Source: an uncultured Clostridia bacterium (lineage in GTDB: Bacteria; Bacillota; Clostridia; Christensenellales; Borkfalkiaceae). From it: a stretch of DNA of 12,036 bases. The DNA lies in the NCBI GenBank assembly GCA_934247855.1, contig CAKQKA010000052.1, positions 1 through 12,036 on the forward strand. Reading direction: 5' to 3'. Below the pieces are notes generated by a model, which was given only the letters and a program-made list of their open reading frames with translations, made no database searches and was not told where the DNA came from. Positions 1 through 6,636 of the stretch are shown here, one piece after another. Each line of letters begins with the position of its first letter. The first letter of the stretch is position 1. The position numbers were made by a program, and so were the translations under genes.

Positions 1-1482
1 CTTATTTTATTGCAGATACTTCTTACTTTTTCGCTGGCGAGCGCGCTGGGCGAAACGTTCATTTATTCACAGGTTTTATCCACAATCTTTTCGGTTGCGG
101 TGTTGCTTTATATGCTGAATAAGGACGAGCCTGCGGCACACAAACTGGTCTGGGCGGTAGTGCTTACGGTACTGCCCGTTTTCGGCGCGATTATTTATTG
201 CATGTTCGGCAACCCTCAGCAAACGCGTAAGGCAAAAAAGCGTTTTTCGGCGGTAAACAAAGAAGCGGCGTTGTTCTTAAAATACGACGAATTAACGATG
301 AAAAAACTCGAAGAAACATCCGAAGAAGGCGCGTCACTTGCAAAATATCTTGATAAGGTTTGCAATATCCCGCCGTATAAAAACTCCGGCAGCAAATATT
401 ACCCGAGCGGCGAGGCGTTTTTTGCCGACCTGCTTTCCGATATAGAGAAGGCAAAGCGATACATTTTTCTTGAATATTTTATAATCACTCCGGGCGAAAT
501 ATGGAACAAAATTCACAACGCTCTCGTGAATAGAGCAATGGCGGGCGTTGACGTATATATAATGTACGACGATATAGGAAGCATGAAAAAAACGCCCGCT
601 AAATTCGACGCGGAAATACGAAAGGAGGGCATAAACTGTTTTAAGTTCAACAAGATATCGCCCATTCCCACAACTCTGCACAACAACCGCGACCACCGTA
701 AAATTGCGGTTATCGACGGAAAAATCGCATATACCGGCGGCGTGAATATAGCCGACGAGTACGCAAACATAGAAAAACCGTTCGGACACTGGAAAGACAG
801 CGCGATAAGAATAAGCGGCGAAGCCGTGGACGGGTTCGTGTTTATGTTCACACAGCTGTACAACATATTCGCAACCGAACCGCTCGATCCGGCCGACTTT
901 CTCGCTGCGCACGAGCATATTGCGGACGACGGATTCATTCAACCTTACGGCGACGGACCGAAACCCATGTATAACGACTATATAGGAAAAAATCTCTATC
1001 TCGGCATAATCAACTCGGCTAAAAAATATCTATATATCGCAACGCCCTATCTTATTTGCGGGTACGAGGTGGAAGAAGCTATGATTTTCGCGGCGAAACG
1101 CGGCGTTGACGTGCGGATTATTACCCCGCATATACCCGACAAGAAAACCGTTTTTACCATGACACGCTCGTCTTACGCCAAACTGATTGACGGCGGAGTG
1201 AAAATTTACGAGTACGCACCGGGGTTCATTCATTCTAAAATAGTGGTCGCGGACGACGAACTTGCCGTTATAGGCACGGTCAATTTCGATTACCGCAGTT
1301 TTGTGCACCATTATGAGTGCGGCACGCTGATTTGCAAAGCCGCCTGCATCAAAGATATCAAAGAGGATGTATTGAGCACTTGCTTAAAAGAAGGCATTAT
1401 GCAGACCAAAGAGAGCGCGAAACTCAATTTCCGCGAGAAAATCGTCAAGACCGTGTGCGGTTTATTTACGCCCATGCTGTAA
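1..1482 (+). CDS. cls: Cardiolipin synthase, phospholipase D family (5' end cut by window)
   Basis: Membrane enzyme that joins phosphatidyl groups to make cardiolipin, the usual role of this family. The frame is open to the first base; the TTG at 10 is more likely an internal Leu codon than the start, because Bacillota Cls proteins normally have one more hydrophobic stretch before this point. Counting codons from base 1, hydrophobic segments lie at about 1-16, 22-39 and 47-70, the last being the conserved second membrane helix ending in FG. Two catalytic HKD motifs (HxKxxxxD) follow: H232/K234/D239 in HRKIAVIDG and H411/K413/D418 in HSKIVVADD, each followed by the expected G(G/T)VNxx stretch. 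The gene ends with TAA at 1480-1482 and an A-rich spacer with no clear terminator. An 18-bp palindrome made of A and T runs (1500-1517) follows. Family assignment is firm; product specificity is inferred. Confidence 0.93.
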   Translation, partial: LILLQILLTFSLASALGETFIYSQVLSTIFSVAVLLYMLNKDEPAAHKLVWAVVLTVLPVFGAIIYCMFGNPQQTRKAKKRFSAVNKEAALFLKYDELTMKKLEETSEEGASLAKYLDKVCNIPPYKNSGSKYYPSGEAFFADLLSDIEKAKRYIFLEYFIITPGEIWNKIHNALVNRAMAGVDVYIMYDDIGSMKKTPAKFDAEIRKEGINCFKFNKISPIPTTLHNNRDHRKIAVIDGKIAYTGGVNIADEYANIEKPFGHWKDSAIRISGEAVDGFVFMFTQLYNIFATEPLDPADFLAAHEHIADDGFIQPYGDGPKPMYNDYIGKNLYLGIINSAKKYLYIATPYLICGYEVEEAMIFAAKRGVDVRIITPHIPDKKTVFTMTRSSYAKLIDGGVKIYEYAPGFIHSKIVVADDELAVIGTVNFDYRSFVHHYECGTLICKAACIKDIKEDVLSTCLKEGIMQTKESAKLNFREKIVKTVCGLFTPML

Positions 1483-1518
1483 AAAACAAAAAAATAAAAA
1501 CTTTTTTGCAAAAAAGTA

Positions 1519-1547
1519 TATACAAACCGAAAAAAATATGTTACAAT
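1519..1547 (+). promoter_or_regulatory. Promoter for the ferredoxin gene
   Basis: A -35-like TATACA (1519-1524, 4 of 6 to TTGACA) lies 17 bp before a -10 TACAAT (1542-1547). TG at 1539-1540 one base before the -10 gives an extended -10 element. The start of transcription would fall near 1554, leaving a leader of about 100 nt before the ferredoxin ATG. No other good promoter is seen between cls and the ferredoxin gene. Confidence 0.6.
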
Positions 1548-1555
1548 GTAGTTAT

Positions 1556-1624
1556 AGAAAAAGCGAGGGCATAAGCTCGCCGCCTTTTCTAAGCAAAAAT
1601 CGCGACGGATATACCGTTGACGCG
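1556..1624 (+). promoter_or_regulatory. Structured 5' leader of the ferredoxin gene (two hairpins)
   Basis: Two strong stem-loops sit between the promoter and the ribosome binding site. The first pairs AGAAAA (1556-1561) with TTTTCT (1585-1590) and, inside it, GCGAG (1563-1567) with CTCGC (1576-1580). The second pairs CGCG (1601-1604) with CGCG (1621-1624) and ACGG (1605-1608) with CCGT (1614-1617), with a three-base bulge. Neither is followed by a T run, so these are not terminators; they may stabilise the transcript or act in regulation. The function is inferred. I do not recognise a known riboswitch class. Confidence 0.5.
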
Positions 1625-1652
1625 GTAAATTTTAAAACGGAGGTAAAAACTG

Positions 1653-1823
1653 ATGGCATTCAAAATTAACGATACATGCTTGTCTTGCGGAAGCTGCGCG
1701 GCTAACTGCCCCGTAAACGCTATCTCTGAGGGAGACACTCAGTACAACATTGACGCCGACGTCTGCATTTCTTGCGGAAGTTGTGCTGCTAACTGCCCTG
1801 TTGGCGCGATTAGTGAAGAATAA
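1653..1823 (+). CDS. Clostridial-type 2[4Fe-4S] ferredoxin
   Basis: A 56-residue soluble electron carrier of the small clostridial ferredoxin type, which shuttles low-potential electrons between enzymes such as pyruvate:ferredoxin oxidoreductase and hydrogenases. The eight cluster ligands are all present in two CxxCxxCxxxCP motifs: C9, C12, C15, C19 and C38, C41, C44, C48. The two halves are internal repeats; each contains the identical stretch CGSCAANCPV, but codons differ between copies, so this is an old protein repeat and not a recent DNA duplication. In this family the last Cys of each motif helps bind the other cluster. The start is fixed by GGAGG at 1639-1643, nine bases before the ATG. 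The gene stands alone with its own promoter, structured leader and terminators, consistent with a short, abundant, monocistronic message. Confidence 0.95.
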   Translation: MAFKINDTCLSCGSCAANCPVNAISEGDTQYNIDADVCISCGSCAANCPVGAISEE

Positions 1824-1828
1824 TCTAT

Positions 1829-1856
1829 AAAAAGCATTGAACGCTTTTGTTTTTTT
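1829..1856 (+). terminator. Rho-independent terminator of the ferredoxin gene
   Basis: AAAAGC (1830-1835) pairs with GCTTTT (1843-1848) around a 7-base loop, followed by a T run at 1850-1856. It begins six bases after the ferredoxin stop codon. The stem is AT-rich and moderate in strength, which may explain the second hairpin just downstream. Confidence 0.7.
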
Positions 1857-1865
1857 CATGGAGTG

Positions 1866-1906
1866 AGGGCCGCAGGTAACACTGCGGTCCTTATTCTTTA
1901 TTTTTA
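1866..1906 (+). terminator. Second, GC-rich terminator hairpin after the ferredoxin gene
   Basis: GGGCCGCAG (1867-1875) pairs with CTGCGGTCC (1882-1890), nine base pairs including one G-U, extended by A1866-T1891, around a 6-base loop. A T-rich stretch (1891-1906) follows. It is stronger than the first terminator and lies ten bases after its T run. The two in series probably isolate the ferredoxin transcript from the SipL-like gene downstream. Confidence 0.65.
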
Positions 1907-1947
1907 CCCACAGGTGACCGAGTTAGAACACCATCACCACTGGCTAA

Positions 1948-2026
1948 GCGCAAATAATTATTTGCGGTATTTACACGCGTTATTTTTTTGCGGGCGCAGA
2001 TAATTTTTTTGCGGGTGCGAATAATT
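1948..2026 (+). repeat. Three copies of a 12-base motif upstream of the SipL-like gene
   Basis: The pattern GYGCRRATAATT occurs at 1948-1959 (GCGCAAATAATT), 1994-2005 (GCGCAGATAATT) and 2015-2026 (GTGCGAATAATT). The first copy is part of a perfect 18-bp palindrome at 1949-1966. Copies two and three belong to a near-perfect 21-bp tandem repeat (1980-2000 and 2001-2021) that also carries a T run followed by GCGGG. The last copy ends 53 bases before the GTG start of the next gene. The layout fits a cluster of protein binding sites or a small expanded repeat; neither is proven. Confidence 0.55.
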
Positions 2027-2078
2027 AGCCCGCCCTTTCGCATATACATTATCATAGCAATATGCGGGAGGAATATCA

Positions 2079-3536
2079 GTGATAAATAATACCTCGGACA
2101 GAACCGATTGTTTTAAAGTTTTTACGTCAAGCCCGATCTCTTATACTTTTACCACAAGCGGCGACGGAACGATCAAAGACGTGCGCGCTTCGGTTAAAAC
2201 TCAAAGCGTAAAGACCGCGCCCGGCGAATGTAAAGTTACCGCCCACGCCCTGTTTACCGTTATTTCCGAAAACGACGACGGATTGTATCAGGAAGAAAAC
2301 CTCGTTACTTTCGACGTTGGATTCAAGGACGAAAGAATTTCGGATAATTCGCCCGTCCGCGTGCTTCATACTATAACCGACGTTAAGTTCGCGGCGAACG
2401 GCGACGACTACCTTATCAGCGCGATAATCGACTCCGAGGCGGACTTTTTCAGTTTTGAACCTGTAAGTTTCCGCGGCGAAATAGAGGACGCTATCGTTAA
2501 AACTCAGCAGATAGACGGACTTGTAAAACTTTCGACTTTCAGCGAAGTAAGCGATTTCGACGGCGAAAAAGAATGTTCGTTCGAAATTAAAACCATGCTT
2601 TGTCACGACGAATGCGTAAGAATAACGTCTTGCGGAGCGAGCGTAAACCAAGTTTACGCCGCGGGTGAAATTATTTCCGAATTTCTTGTAACCTCGCGCA
2701 GGGGCGAATTTATAAGGGAAACTCTCGTCGTGCCGTTCAGATTCGAGAGCGATTGCGAGGACTGCCTGCCCGAAAACAAAGTAACCGTCAGTGCGGACAT
2801 GGTAAACTCCGCTTATACCGTAGAAAACGACGAACGCCGCGCGGTAGTTTCAGGCGCTTTCACCGTCAATTTTACATTCAATGTGTTTAAAAATTGCAGC
2901 TTTACCGTTGTTGAAGACGCTTTTTCGCAAAAATGCGAGCTTTCGCTTGTGCGCGACGATATACTGCTTACAGCCGACGTCGGCACGCGCGAACTTAAAT
3001 ATAAATGTTTCGGCGAGGCAAGTTCGGATAAAGGCGACGATTACGTTGCCGGCGTTACCGCTTTTGCCGTTTATGCGTTCGATTACAACAAAGACGGCGA
3101 CACGTTAAACCTTAGCGGTGTGATAAAAGCCGATTTGCTTGTAAGAAATAAAGAAGGCACGCTGCGTAAATCACAAGCCGAACTGCCCTTTACCTGCGCT
3201 TTCGATTACGACGGAGCACCCGTAAGCGTGGCGGTTGCAATTACGCATTTTACCGCGAAAGACCTTGACGGCAAATGCGTTGTCGAATGTGAATTGCTTT
3301 TCGATACGCAATATTATATAAACAAAAAATATACGGTCGTTGTGGATGCCACAGCGGGCGAACCGAGAAAACAGGACGATTCGGCTGTAAGAATTATCTT
3401 CGTTAAAAAAGGCGACGACTGCTGGTCGGTTTGCAAAAAAGCCTGCGTTTCGGAAAACGATTTATTAAAGCAAAACCCCGATCTTACGTTCCCCGCGGAG
3501 AAAGATTCGGGCATCGTAATCTACAATAAAATGTAA
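2079..3536 (+). CDS. SipL-like spore-coat morphogenetic protein (DUF3794/SPOCS-like repeats plus C-terminal LysM)
   Basis: A 485-residue protein without signal peptide or membrane helix. The last 45-50 residues (about 437-485) form a LysM domain, with GDDCWSVCKKACVSENDLL and a following LKQNP turn. The preceding part is beta-rich and repetitive, with blocks at about 20-105, 145-235 and 330-430 that each resemble the DUF3794 (SPOCS) pattern: a G-x-V-x-V strand, an aromatic-rich strand and a closing 'PF' (VVPFRF, ELPFTC). That layout is the one known for SipL of Clostridioides and SpoVID-related proteins, which tether the spore coat to the outer forespore membrane through SpoIVA. The start is GTG, set by GGGAGG at 2066-2071 seven bases upstream; no in-frame ATG lies nearby. 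The DUF3794 match is by eye only, the LysM is clearer. It could instead be another LysM protein of spores or envelope. Confidence 0.62.
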   Translation: MINNTSDRTDCFKVFTSSPISYTFTTSGDGTIKDVRASVKTQSVKTAPGECKVTAHALFTVISENDDGLYQEENLVTFDVGFKDERISDNSPVRVLHTITDVKFAANGDDYLISAIIDSEADFFSFEPVSFRGEIEDAIVKTQQIDGLVKLSTFSEVSDFDGEKECSFEIKTMLCHDECVRITSCGASVNQVYAAGEIISEFLVTSRRGEFIRETLVVPFRFESDCEDCLPENKVTVSADMVNSAYTVENDERRAVVSGAFTVNFTFNVFKNCSFTVVEDAFSQKCELSLVRDDILLTADVGTRELKYKCFGEASSDKGDDYVAGVTAFAVYAFDYNKDGDTLNLSGVIKADLLVRNKEGTLRKSQAELPFTCAFDYDGAPVSVAVAITHFTAKDLDGKCVVECELLFDTQYYINKKYTVVVDATAGEPRKQDDSAVRIIFVKKGDDCWSVCKKACVSENDLLKQNPDLTFPAEKDSGIVIYNKM

Positions 3537-3552
3537 TTTTTCACGTGAAAAA
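3537..3552. repeat. 16-bp perfect palindrome after the SipL-like gene
   Basis: TTTTTCACGTGAAAAA at 3537-3552 is a perfect palindrome that starts on the base after the stop codon, with a CACGTG core. It is followed by more A than T, so it is not a good terminator. It could be a protein binding site or a weak 3' processing hairpin. Nothing else supports a function. Confidence 0.4.
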
Positions 3553-3568
3553 AAGTGAAATAAATCGG

Positions 3569-3585
3569 CGATAACCGACCTATAG
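3569..3585 (+). repeat. Left copy of a 17-base inverted repeat flanking ispE
   Basis: CGATAACCGACCTATAG at 3569-3585 matches the complement of 4533-4549 at 16 of 17 positions. The left copy overlaps the approach to the ispE ribosome binding site; the right copy forms half of the hairpin after the gene. No target-site duplication is visible around the pair. Confidence 0.5.
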
Positions 3586-3600
3586 AGGACTTTTTTGATT

Positions 3601-4497
3601 ATGAGAACAAAAGAAAAAGCATACGCCAAACTTAACCTTGCGCTGAAAGTGGGCGACAAAAAAAACGGGTTCCACGAGCTTGACGGCATTGCCGTTACCG
3701 TGGATTTATACGACACCGTAATAGTCGAAACCCGCCGTGACGACAAGATTGTTTTAAAGCCCGAGGGGTTACGGGAGTATGTTTATAACTGTACCCCGAC
3801 GCTTGACAACGCATACAAAACGGCGCAGGCGTTTTGCGAAAAATACTCCGTGGGCGGCGTAAACATAACGGTTAAAAAAAATATTCCTTTAAGCGGCGGA
3901 ATGGGCGGTTCGTCCACCGACGCGGCGGCGGTGCTGCGCGCAATGGCAAGACTTTATAAAATCGACGACGATCTTACTCCGCTTGCCAACGAATCCGGCA
4001 GCGATACCGCATATCTGCTCAGCGGCGGGTTTGCTCGGCTTAAAGGGCGCGGCGAAATAATTACGCCGCTTGCCGTTAAACCGATTCTGCACTTTACCTC
4101 CCTCTACCCGGATTGCGGAGTAAACACCGCCGATTGTTTTAAAGAGTTCGACAATTCAAGCAAAAGCGTGCTTGAAACAGAAGATATAGACAAATTGCAA
4201 AACTATTTATGCTCGCTTGAAAACTATTACGATTTCGACGAATTTGCCAAAAATCTTTGTTCCTGCAAAAACGATTTGTTTAAGGCGGCTAAAACTATCG
4301 AACCGTCCGTAGAAAAAGCGTTCGATGCGGTAAACGGTCTCACCCCGTCGGTTACGTTTATGACGGGCAGCGGCAGTACCGTTTGCGGCATCTTCCCCAC
4401 CGAAGAATTAGCGCATTGGGCGACCGACAAACTAAAACGCTCGGGGTTCAACGCCGAATATCTCTATTCGATCAATAACTGCAAGTTCAAAAAATAG
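3601..4497 (+). CDS. ispE: 4-diphosphocytidyl-2-C-methyl-D-erythritol kinase
   Basis: A 298-residue GHMP-family kinase that phosphorylates the 2-hydroxyl of CDP-methylerythritol in the MEP route to isoprenoids. Seen in sequence: the N-terminal AYAKLNLALKV with K10 matching catalytic Lys10 of E. coli IspE, H25 in the GFHELDG stretch, the glycine-rich ATP loop PLSGGMGGSSTDAA (96-109), D135 in SGSDTAYLL as the likely catalytic Asp, and the C-terminal GSGST motif near residue 257. Length is normal. I chose ATG 3601 because it places K10 and H25 in register with the family. A TTG two codons upstream (3595) is closer to the AGAGGA at 3584-3589 (5 versus 11 bases) and cannot be ruled out. The gene follows the SipL-like gene by 64 bases and is closed by a strong terminator, so the two may share a transcript. 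Confidence 0.93.
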   Translation: MRTKEKAYAKLNLALKVGDKKNGFHELDGIAVTVDLYDTVIVETRRDDKIVLKPEGLREYVYNCTPTLDNAYKTAQAFCEKYSVGGVNITVKKNIPLSGGMGGSSTDAAAVLRAMARLYKIDDDLTPLANESGSDTAYLLSGGFARLKGRGEIITPLAVKPILHFTSLYPDCGVNTADCFKEFDNSSKSVLETEDIDKLQNYLCSLENYYDFDEFAKNLCSCKNDLFKAAKTIEPSVEKAFDAVNGLTPSVTFMTGSGSTVCGIFPTEELAHWATDKLKRSGFNAEYLYSINNCKFKK

Positions 4498-4518
4498 TTT
4501 TCTTCAATACTTAAAAAC

Positions 4519-4551
4519 GCCGACAAGTCGACCTATAGGTCGATTATCGGC
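4519..4551 (+). other. Interrupted hairpin in the ispE 3' region
   Basis: GCCGA (4519-4523) pairs with TCGGC (4547-4551), enclosing the 16-bp perfect palindrome TCGACCTATAGGTCGA (4528-4543). An unpaired CAAG on one side and TTA on the other separate the two helices. It is not followed by a T run and stands directly before the true terminator. Its right half contains the second copy of the 17-base inverted repeat that also occurs before ispE. Confidence 0.5.
4533..4549 (-). repeat. Right copy of the 17-base inverted repeat flanking ispE
   Basis: Read on the - strand, 4549-4533 gives CGATAATCGACCTATAG, one base different from 3569-3585. It lies inside the hairpin at 4519-4551. Confidence 0.5.
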
Positions 4552-4557
4552 ATATAC

Positions 4558-4596
4558 AAAAAGACTTTCCCGAAAGGAAAGCCTTTTTGTTTTTTT
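4558..4596 (+). terminator. Rho-independent terminator of ispE
   Basis: AAAAAG (4558-4563) pairs with CTTTTT (4583-4588) and CTTTCC (4565-4570) with GGAAAG (4576-4581), with one A-C mismatch and a 5-base loop, followed by seven T at 4590-4596. Runs of A on the left make it partly bidirectional, so it may also stop transcripts arriving from mnmG on the - strand. Confidence 0.88.
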
Positions 4597-4632
4597 ATGA
4601 AATAGTTCTTGTCGTTTTACGGTATACATATA

Positions 4633-4761
4633 TTTTTAGGGTTTAGATGCAAGCATGACGAGGCTCTTTGGTGATTGCAGGACTGAATAGACCTTATCGG
4701 TCATTCAGGTCTGCAAGCGCCAATAGAAACAAAGTCAGGCGCCGTAGATAAGCCCTAAAAA
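4633..4761 (+). ncRNA. Candidate structured RNA between ispE and mnmG (rod with central bubble)
   Basis: Almost the whole spacer folds on itself. Closing helix: TTTTTAGGG (4633-4641) with CCCTAAAAA (4753-4761), extended by TTTA (4642-4645) with TAAG (4749-4752). Next: GC-A-TGAC (4653-4659) with GTCA-G-GC (4734-4740). Then an open bubble (4660-4667 against 4724-4733). Terminal arm: TTGGTG (4668-4673) with CGCCAA (4718-4723), TTGCAG (4675-4680) with CTGCAA (4711-4716), AC-TGAAT with ATTCA-GT (bulged), and GACC (4690-4693) with GGTC (4699-4702). Several pairs are G-U when read on the + strand (4642/4752, 4649/4745, 4672/4719) and would be A-C on the - strand, which favours a + strand RNA. It lies beyond the ispE terminator, so it would need its own promoter; only a weak TATATT (4629-4634) is seen. 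The outline (closing stem, bubble, terminal arm) recalls 6S RNA, but it is short for 6S and I cannot assign a family. Confidence 0.45.
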
Positions 4762-4766
4762 AAAAT

Positions 4767-6626
4767 TTATTTTTTGAGCCACACCATCAGCACCGCTATA
4801 TCGGCAGGGTTGACGCCCGAAATGCGACCTGCCTGACCTAAGTTGAGCGGGCGCACGGCGTCCAGTTTTTGGCGCGCTTCCAAACGCAACCCCTCGATAG
4901 AAAAATAATCGATATCGGGCGGAAGGCGTTTTTCTTCGAGTCTGGAGGCTTTTTCGATCTCTTTGTTCTCTTTTTCGAGATAACCGGCATAACGAATCTC
5001 TGTTTCCGCGCTTTCGAGAAGATCCCACGGATATTCATCCAACACGCCGAACTCGCTATTTATTTCCGCAATGGTTATACCGCGCGAGATAAGCGACGCA
5101 TACGAAAATGCGTTTTGCGGAGGATTGCCGCCGTGCCTTAAAATTATGCCCTCTACCTCTTTAGGCGGGTGCAGTTTATTAAGTTCTTCAAACAAGCGGT
5201 CGCGCAATGCGCATTTATTCTTGAAAACCTCGTAACGACGATCGTCTACAAGCCCGACTTTTCTTCCTATCTCGGTAAGGCGGAAATCGGCGTTGTCCTG
5301 CCGCAAATAAATGCGGTGTTCCGCGCGCGAGGTCATCATACGATACGGCTCGTTAGTGCCTTTTGTAACAAGATCGTCTATAAGTACGCCGATATATGCC
5401 TGATCGCGCTTTAAAACGAGTTGCTCTTCGCCGCGCATTTCAAGCGACGCGTTAAGCCCCGCAATCAAGCCCTGAGCCGCAGCCTCTTCGTAACCGCTGG
5501 TGCCGTTGATCTGCCCTGCGCAAAACAAACCCTTGATTTTTTTAAATTCCAACGCGGGGGTTAACTGCAAACTGTCTATACAATCGTATTCGATAGCGTA
5601 AGCATAGCGCATGATTTCGCAATGCTCAAGCCCCTTTATCGAATGATAAATCTCTTCCTGCACGTCATGCGGGAGCGAGGTCGAAAGCCCCTGCGCGTAA
5701 ATCTCGTCCGTATCGCCGCCCTCGGGCTCTAAAAATACCTGATGCCGTTCTTTATCGGCAAATCTTTCCACCTTTGTTTCGATTGACGGGCAATATCTCG
5801 GACCCGTACCCGTGATTATTCCGTTGTATAACGGCGAGCGGTCAAGGTTGTTGCGAATGATTTCGTGCGTTCTCGGGTTTGTATAGGTAAGATAGCACGG
5901 CGTTTGCTTTTCGGGCACTTGCGGCGACAAAAACGAAAACGGATATACGTTCGTTTCGCCGTCCTGCCGTTCGAGTACGGAAAAATCTATCGTTCTGCCG
6001 TCGATTCTTGCGGGCGTACCCGTTTTGAACCGACGAATCGTAAAGCCGAGTTTTATAAGACTTTCGGTAAGTTTTGTTGCTGGTGCAAACCCCGAAGGTC
6101 CTGCGTTTTGCGACCATTCGCCCGCAAGCACGGTGCTGTTTAAGTACACGCCCGTGCACAGCACTACGGTTTTAGCCTTTAAGATACTGCCATAAGTGGT
6201 TCTGACTCCGCAAACAGCGCCGTTTTCGGTAAGAATTTCGGAAACCTCGCACTGAACGATGTGCAGATTTTCGGTTTGTTCGAGTACCTGCTTCATCGTG
6301 CGGTGATAGAGATTTTTATCGGCTTGCGCACGGAGCGACTGCACCGCCGCGCCTTTTCCGCGGTTGAGCATTTTTATTTGCATCATGGTCTTATCCGCGA
6401 CGATGCCCATTTCGCCGCCGAGAGCGTCAAGCTCCCTGACAAGGTGCCCTTTCGCCGTGCCGCCGATCGACGGATTGCACGCCATAAATGCTATATTATC
6501 GAGATTTAACGTTACGAGCGCAACCGAAAAACCCGTTCTTGCAAGAGCGAGCGCGGCTTCGCAACCGGCATGCCCCGACCCCACTACAACGGAATCGTAA
6601 ACGCCTTTTACAAAAGATGTGTTCAT
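4767..6626 (-). CDS. mnmG: tRNA uridine-5-carboxymethylaminomethyl modification enzyme MnmG (GidA)
   Basis: A 619-residue FAD protein that, with the GTPase MnmE, installs the (carboxymethyl)aminomethyl group on wobble uridine 34 of certain tRNAs. Seen in sequence: an N-terminal FAD-binding glycine motif GSGHAGCEAAL (16-26), the family signature around MACNPSIGGTAKGH (48-61) with C50, and GPRYCPSIETKV with C279, matching the important Cys277 of the E. coli enzyme. The C-terminal helical domain, which recruits MnmE and tRNA, is complete to the final lysines. The length is normal. The start ATG lies 10 bases after the dnaA stop; no Shine-Dalgarno sequence is visible there, so translation may depend on ribosomes finishing dnaA. 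mnmE is not in the window. Having dnaA directly upstream is unusual, since in Bacillota mnmG normally follows mnmE on the other side of the origin from dnaA. Confidence 0.97.
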   Translation of the reverse strand: MNTSFVKGVYDSVVVGSGHAGCEAALALARTGFSVALVTLNLDNIAFMACNPSIGGTAKGHLVRELDALGGEMGIVADKTMMQIKMLNRGKGAAVQSLRAQADKNLYHRTMKQVLEQTENLHIVQCEVSEILTENGAVCGVRTTYGSILKAKTVVLCTGVYLNSTVLAGEWSQNAGPSGFAPATKLTESLIKLGFTIRRFKTGTPARIDGRTIDFSVLERQDGETNVYPFSFLSPQVPEKQTPCYLTYTNPRTHEIIRNNLDRSPLYNGIITGTGPRYCPSIETKVERFADKERHQVFLEPEGGDTDEIYAQGLSTSLPHDVQEEIYHSIKGLEHCEIMRYAYAIEYDCIDSLQLTPALEFKKIKGLFCAGQINGTSGYEEAAAQGLIAGLNASLEMRGEEQLVLKRDQAYIGVLIDDLVTKGTNEPYRMMTSRAEHRIYLRQDNADFRLTEIGRKVGLVDDRRYEVFKNKCALRDRLFEELNKLHPPKEVEGIILRHGGNPPQNAFSYASLISRGITIAEINSEFGVLDEYPWDLLESAETEIRYAGYLEKENKEIEKASRLEEKRLPPDIDYFSIEGLRLEARQKLDAVRPLNLGQAGRISGVNPADIAVLMVWLKK

Positions 6627-6636
6627 TTTTCTATGC

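Noticed and set aside
76..84. Perfect DnaA-box consensus TTATCCACA
   Set aside because: It is a single copy inside the cardiolipin synthase coding region, far from dnaA and with no neighbours; a 9-mer like this is expected by chance now and then. A second near match (TTATCCACG, 8813-8821) lies inside recF.
334..942. Long open frame on the - strand opposite cardiolipin synthase (about 200 codons), and similar ones at 2127-2651, 8246-8743 (-) and 6619-7203 (+)
   Set aside because: They lie entirely or almost entirely across well-identified genes, have no ribosome binding sites, and give Arg/Phe/Val-rich sequences typical of the reverse reading of codon-biased genes.
1500..1517. Terminator after cardiolipin synthase
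   Set aside because: The 18-bp palindrome is all A/T except four positions, has no loop and is not followed by a T run, so it would fold poorly as a terminator.
2019..2050. Sporulation sigma-E promoter before the SipL-like gene
   Set aside because: TATACATT (2043-2050) matches the sigma-E -10 pattern at 7 of 8 positions and GAATAAT (2019-2025) resembles a -35, but the spacing is about 17 instead of 14-15 bases, so I did not call it.
3595..3600. TTG start for IspE two codons upstream of ATG 3601
   Set aside because: The ATG places catalytic Lys at position 10 as in E. coli IspE. The TTG has a slightly better distance to AGAGGA, so the rejection is not absolute.
4633..4761. Naming the rod-like RNA as 6S RNA, SRP RNA or a known riboswitch
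   Set aside because: The outline recalls 6S RNA, but it is shorter than usual and I see no diagnostic conserved bases; no SRP tetraloop (GGAAG) motif or recognised riboswitch core is present.
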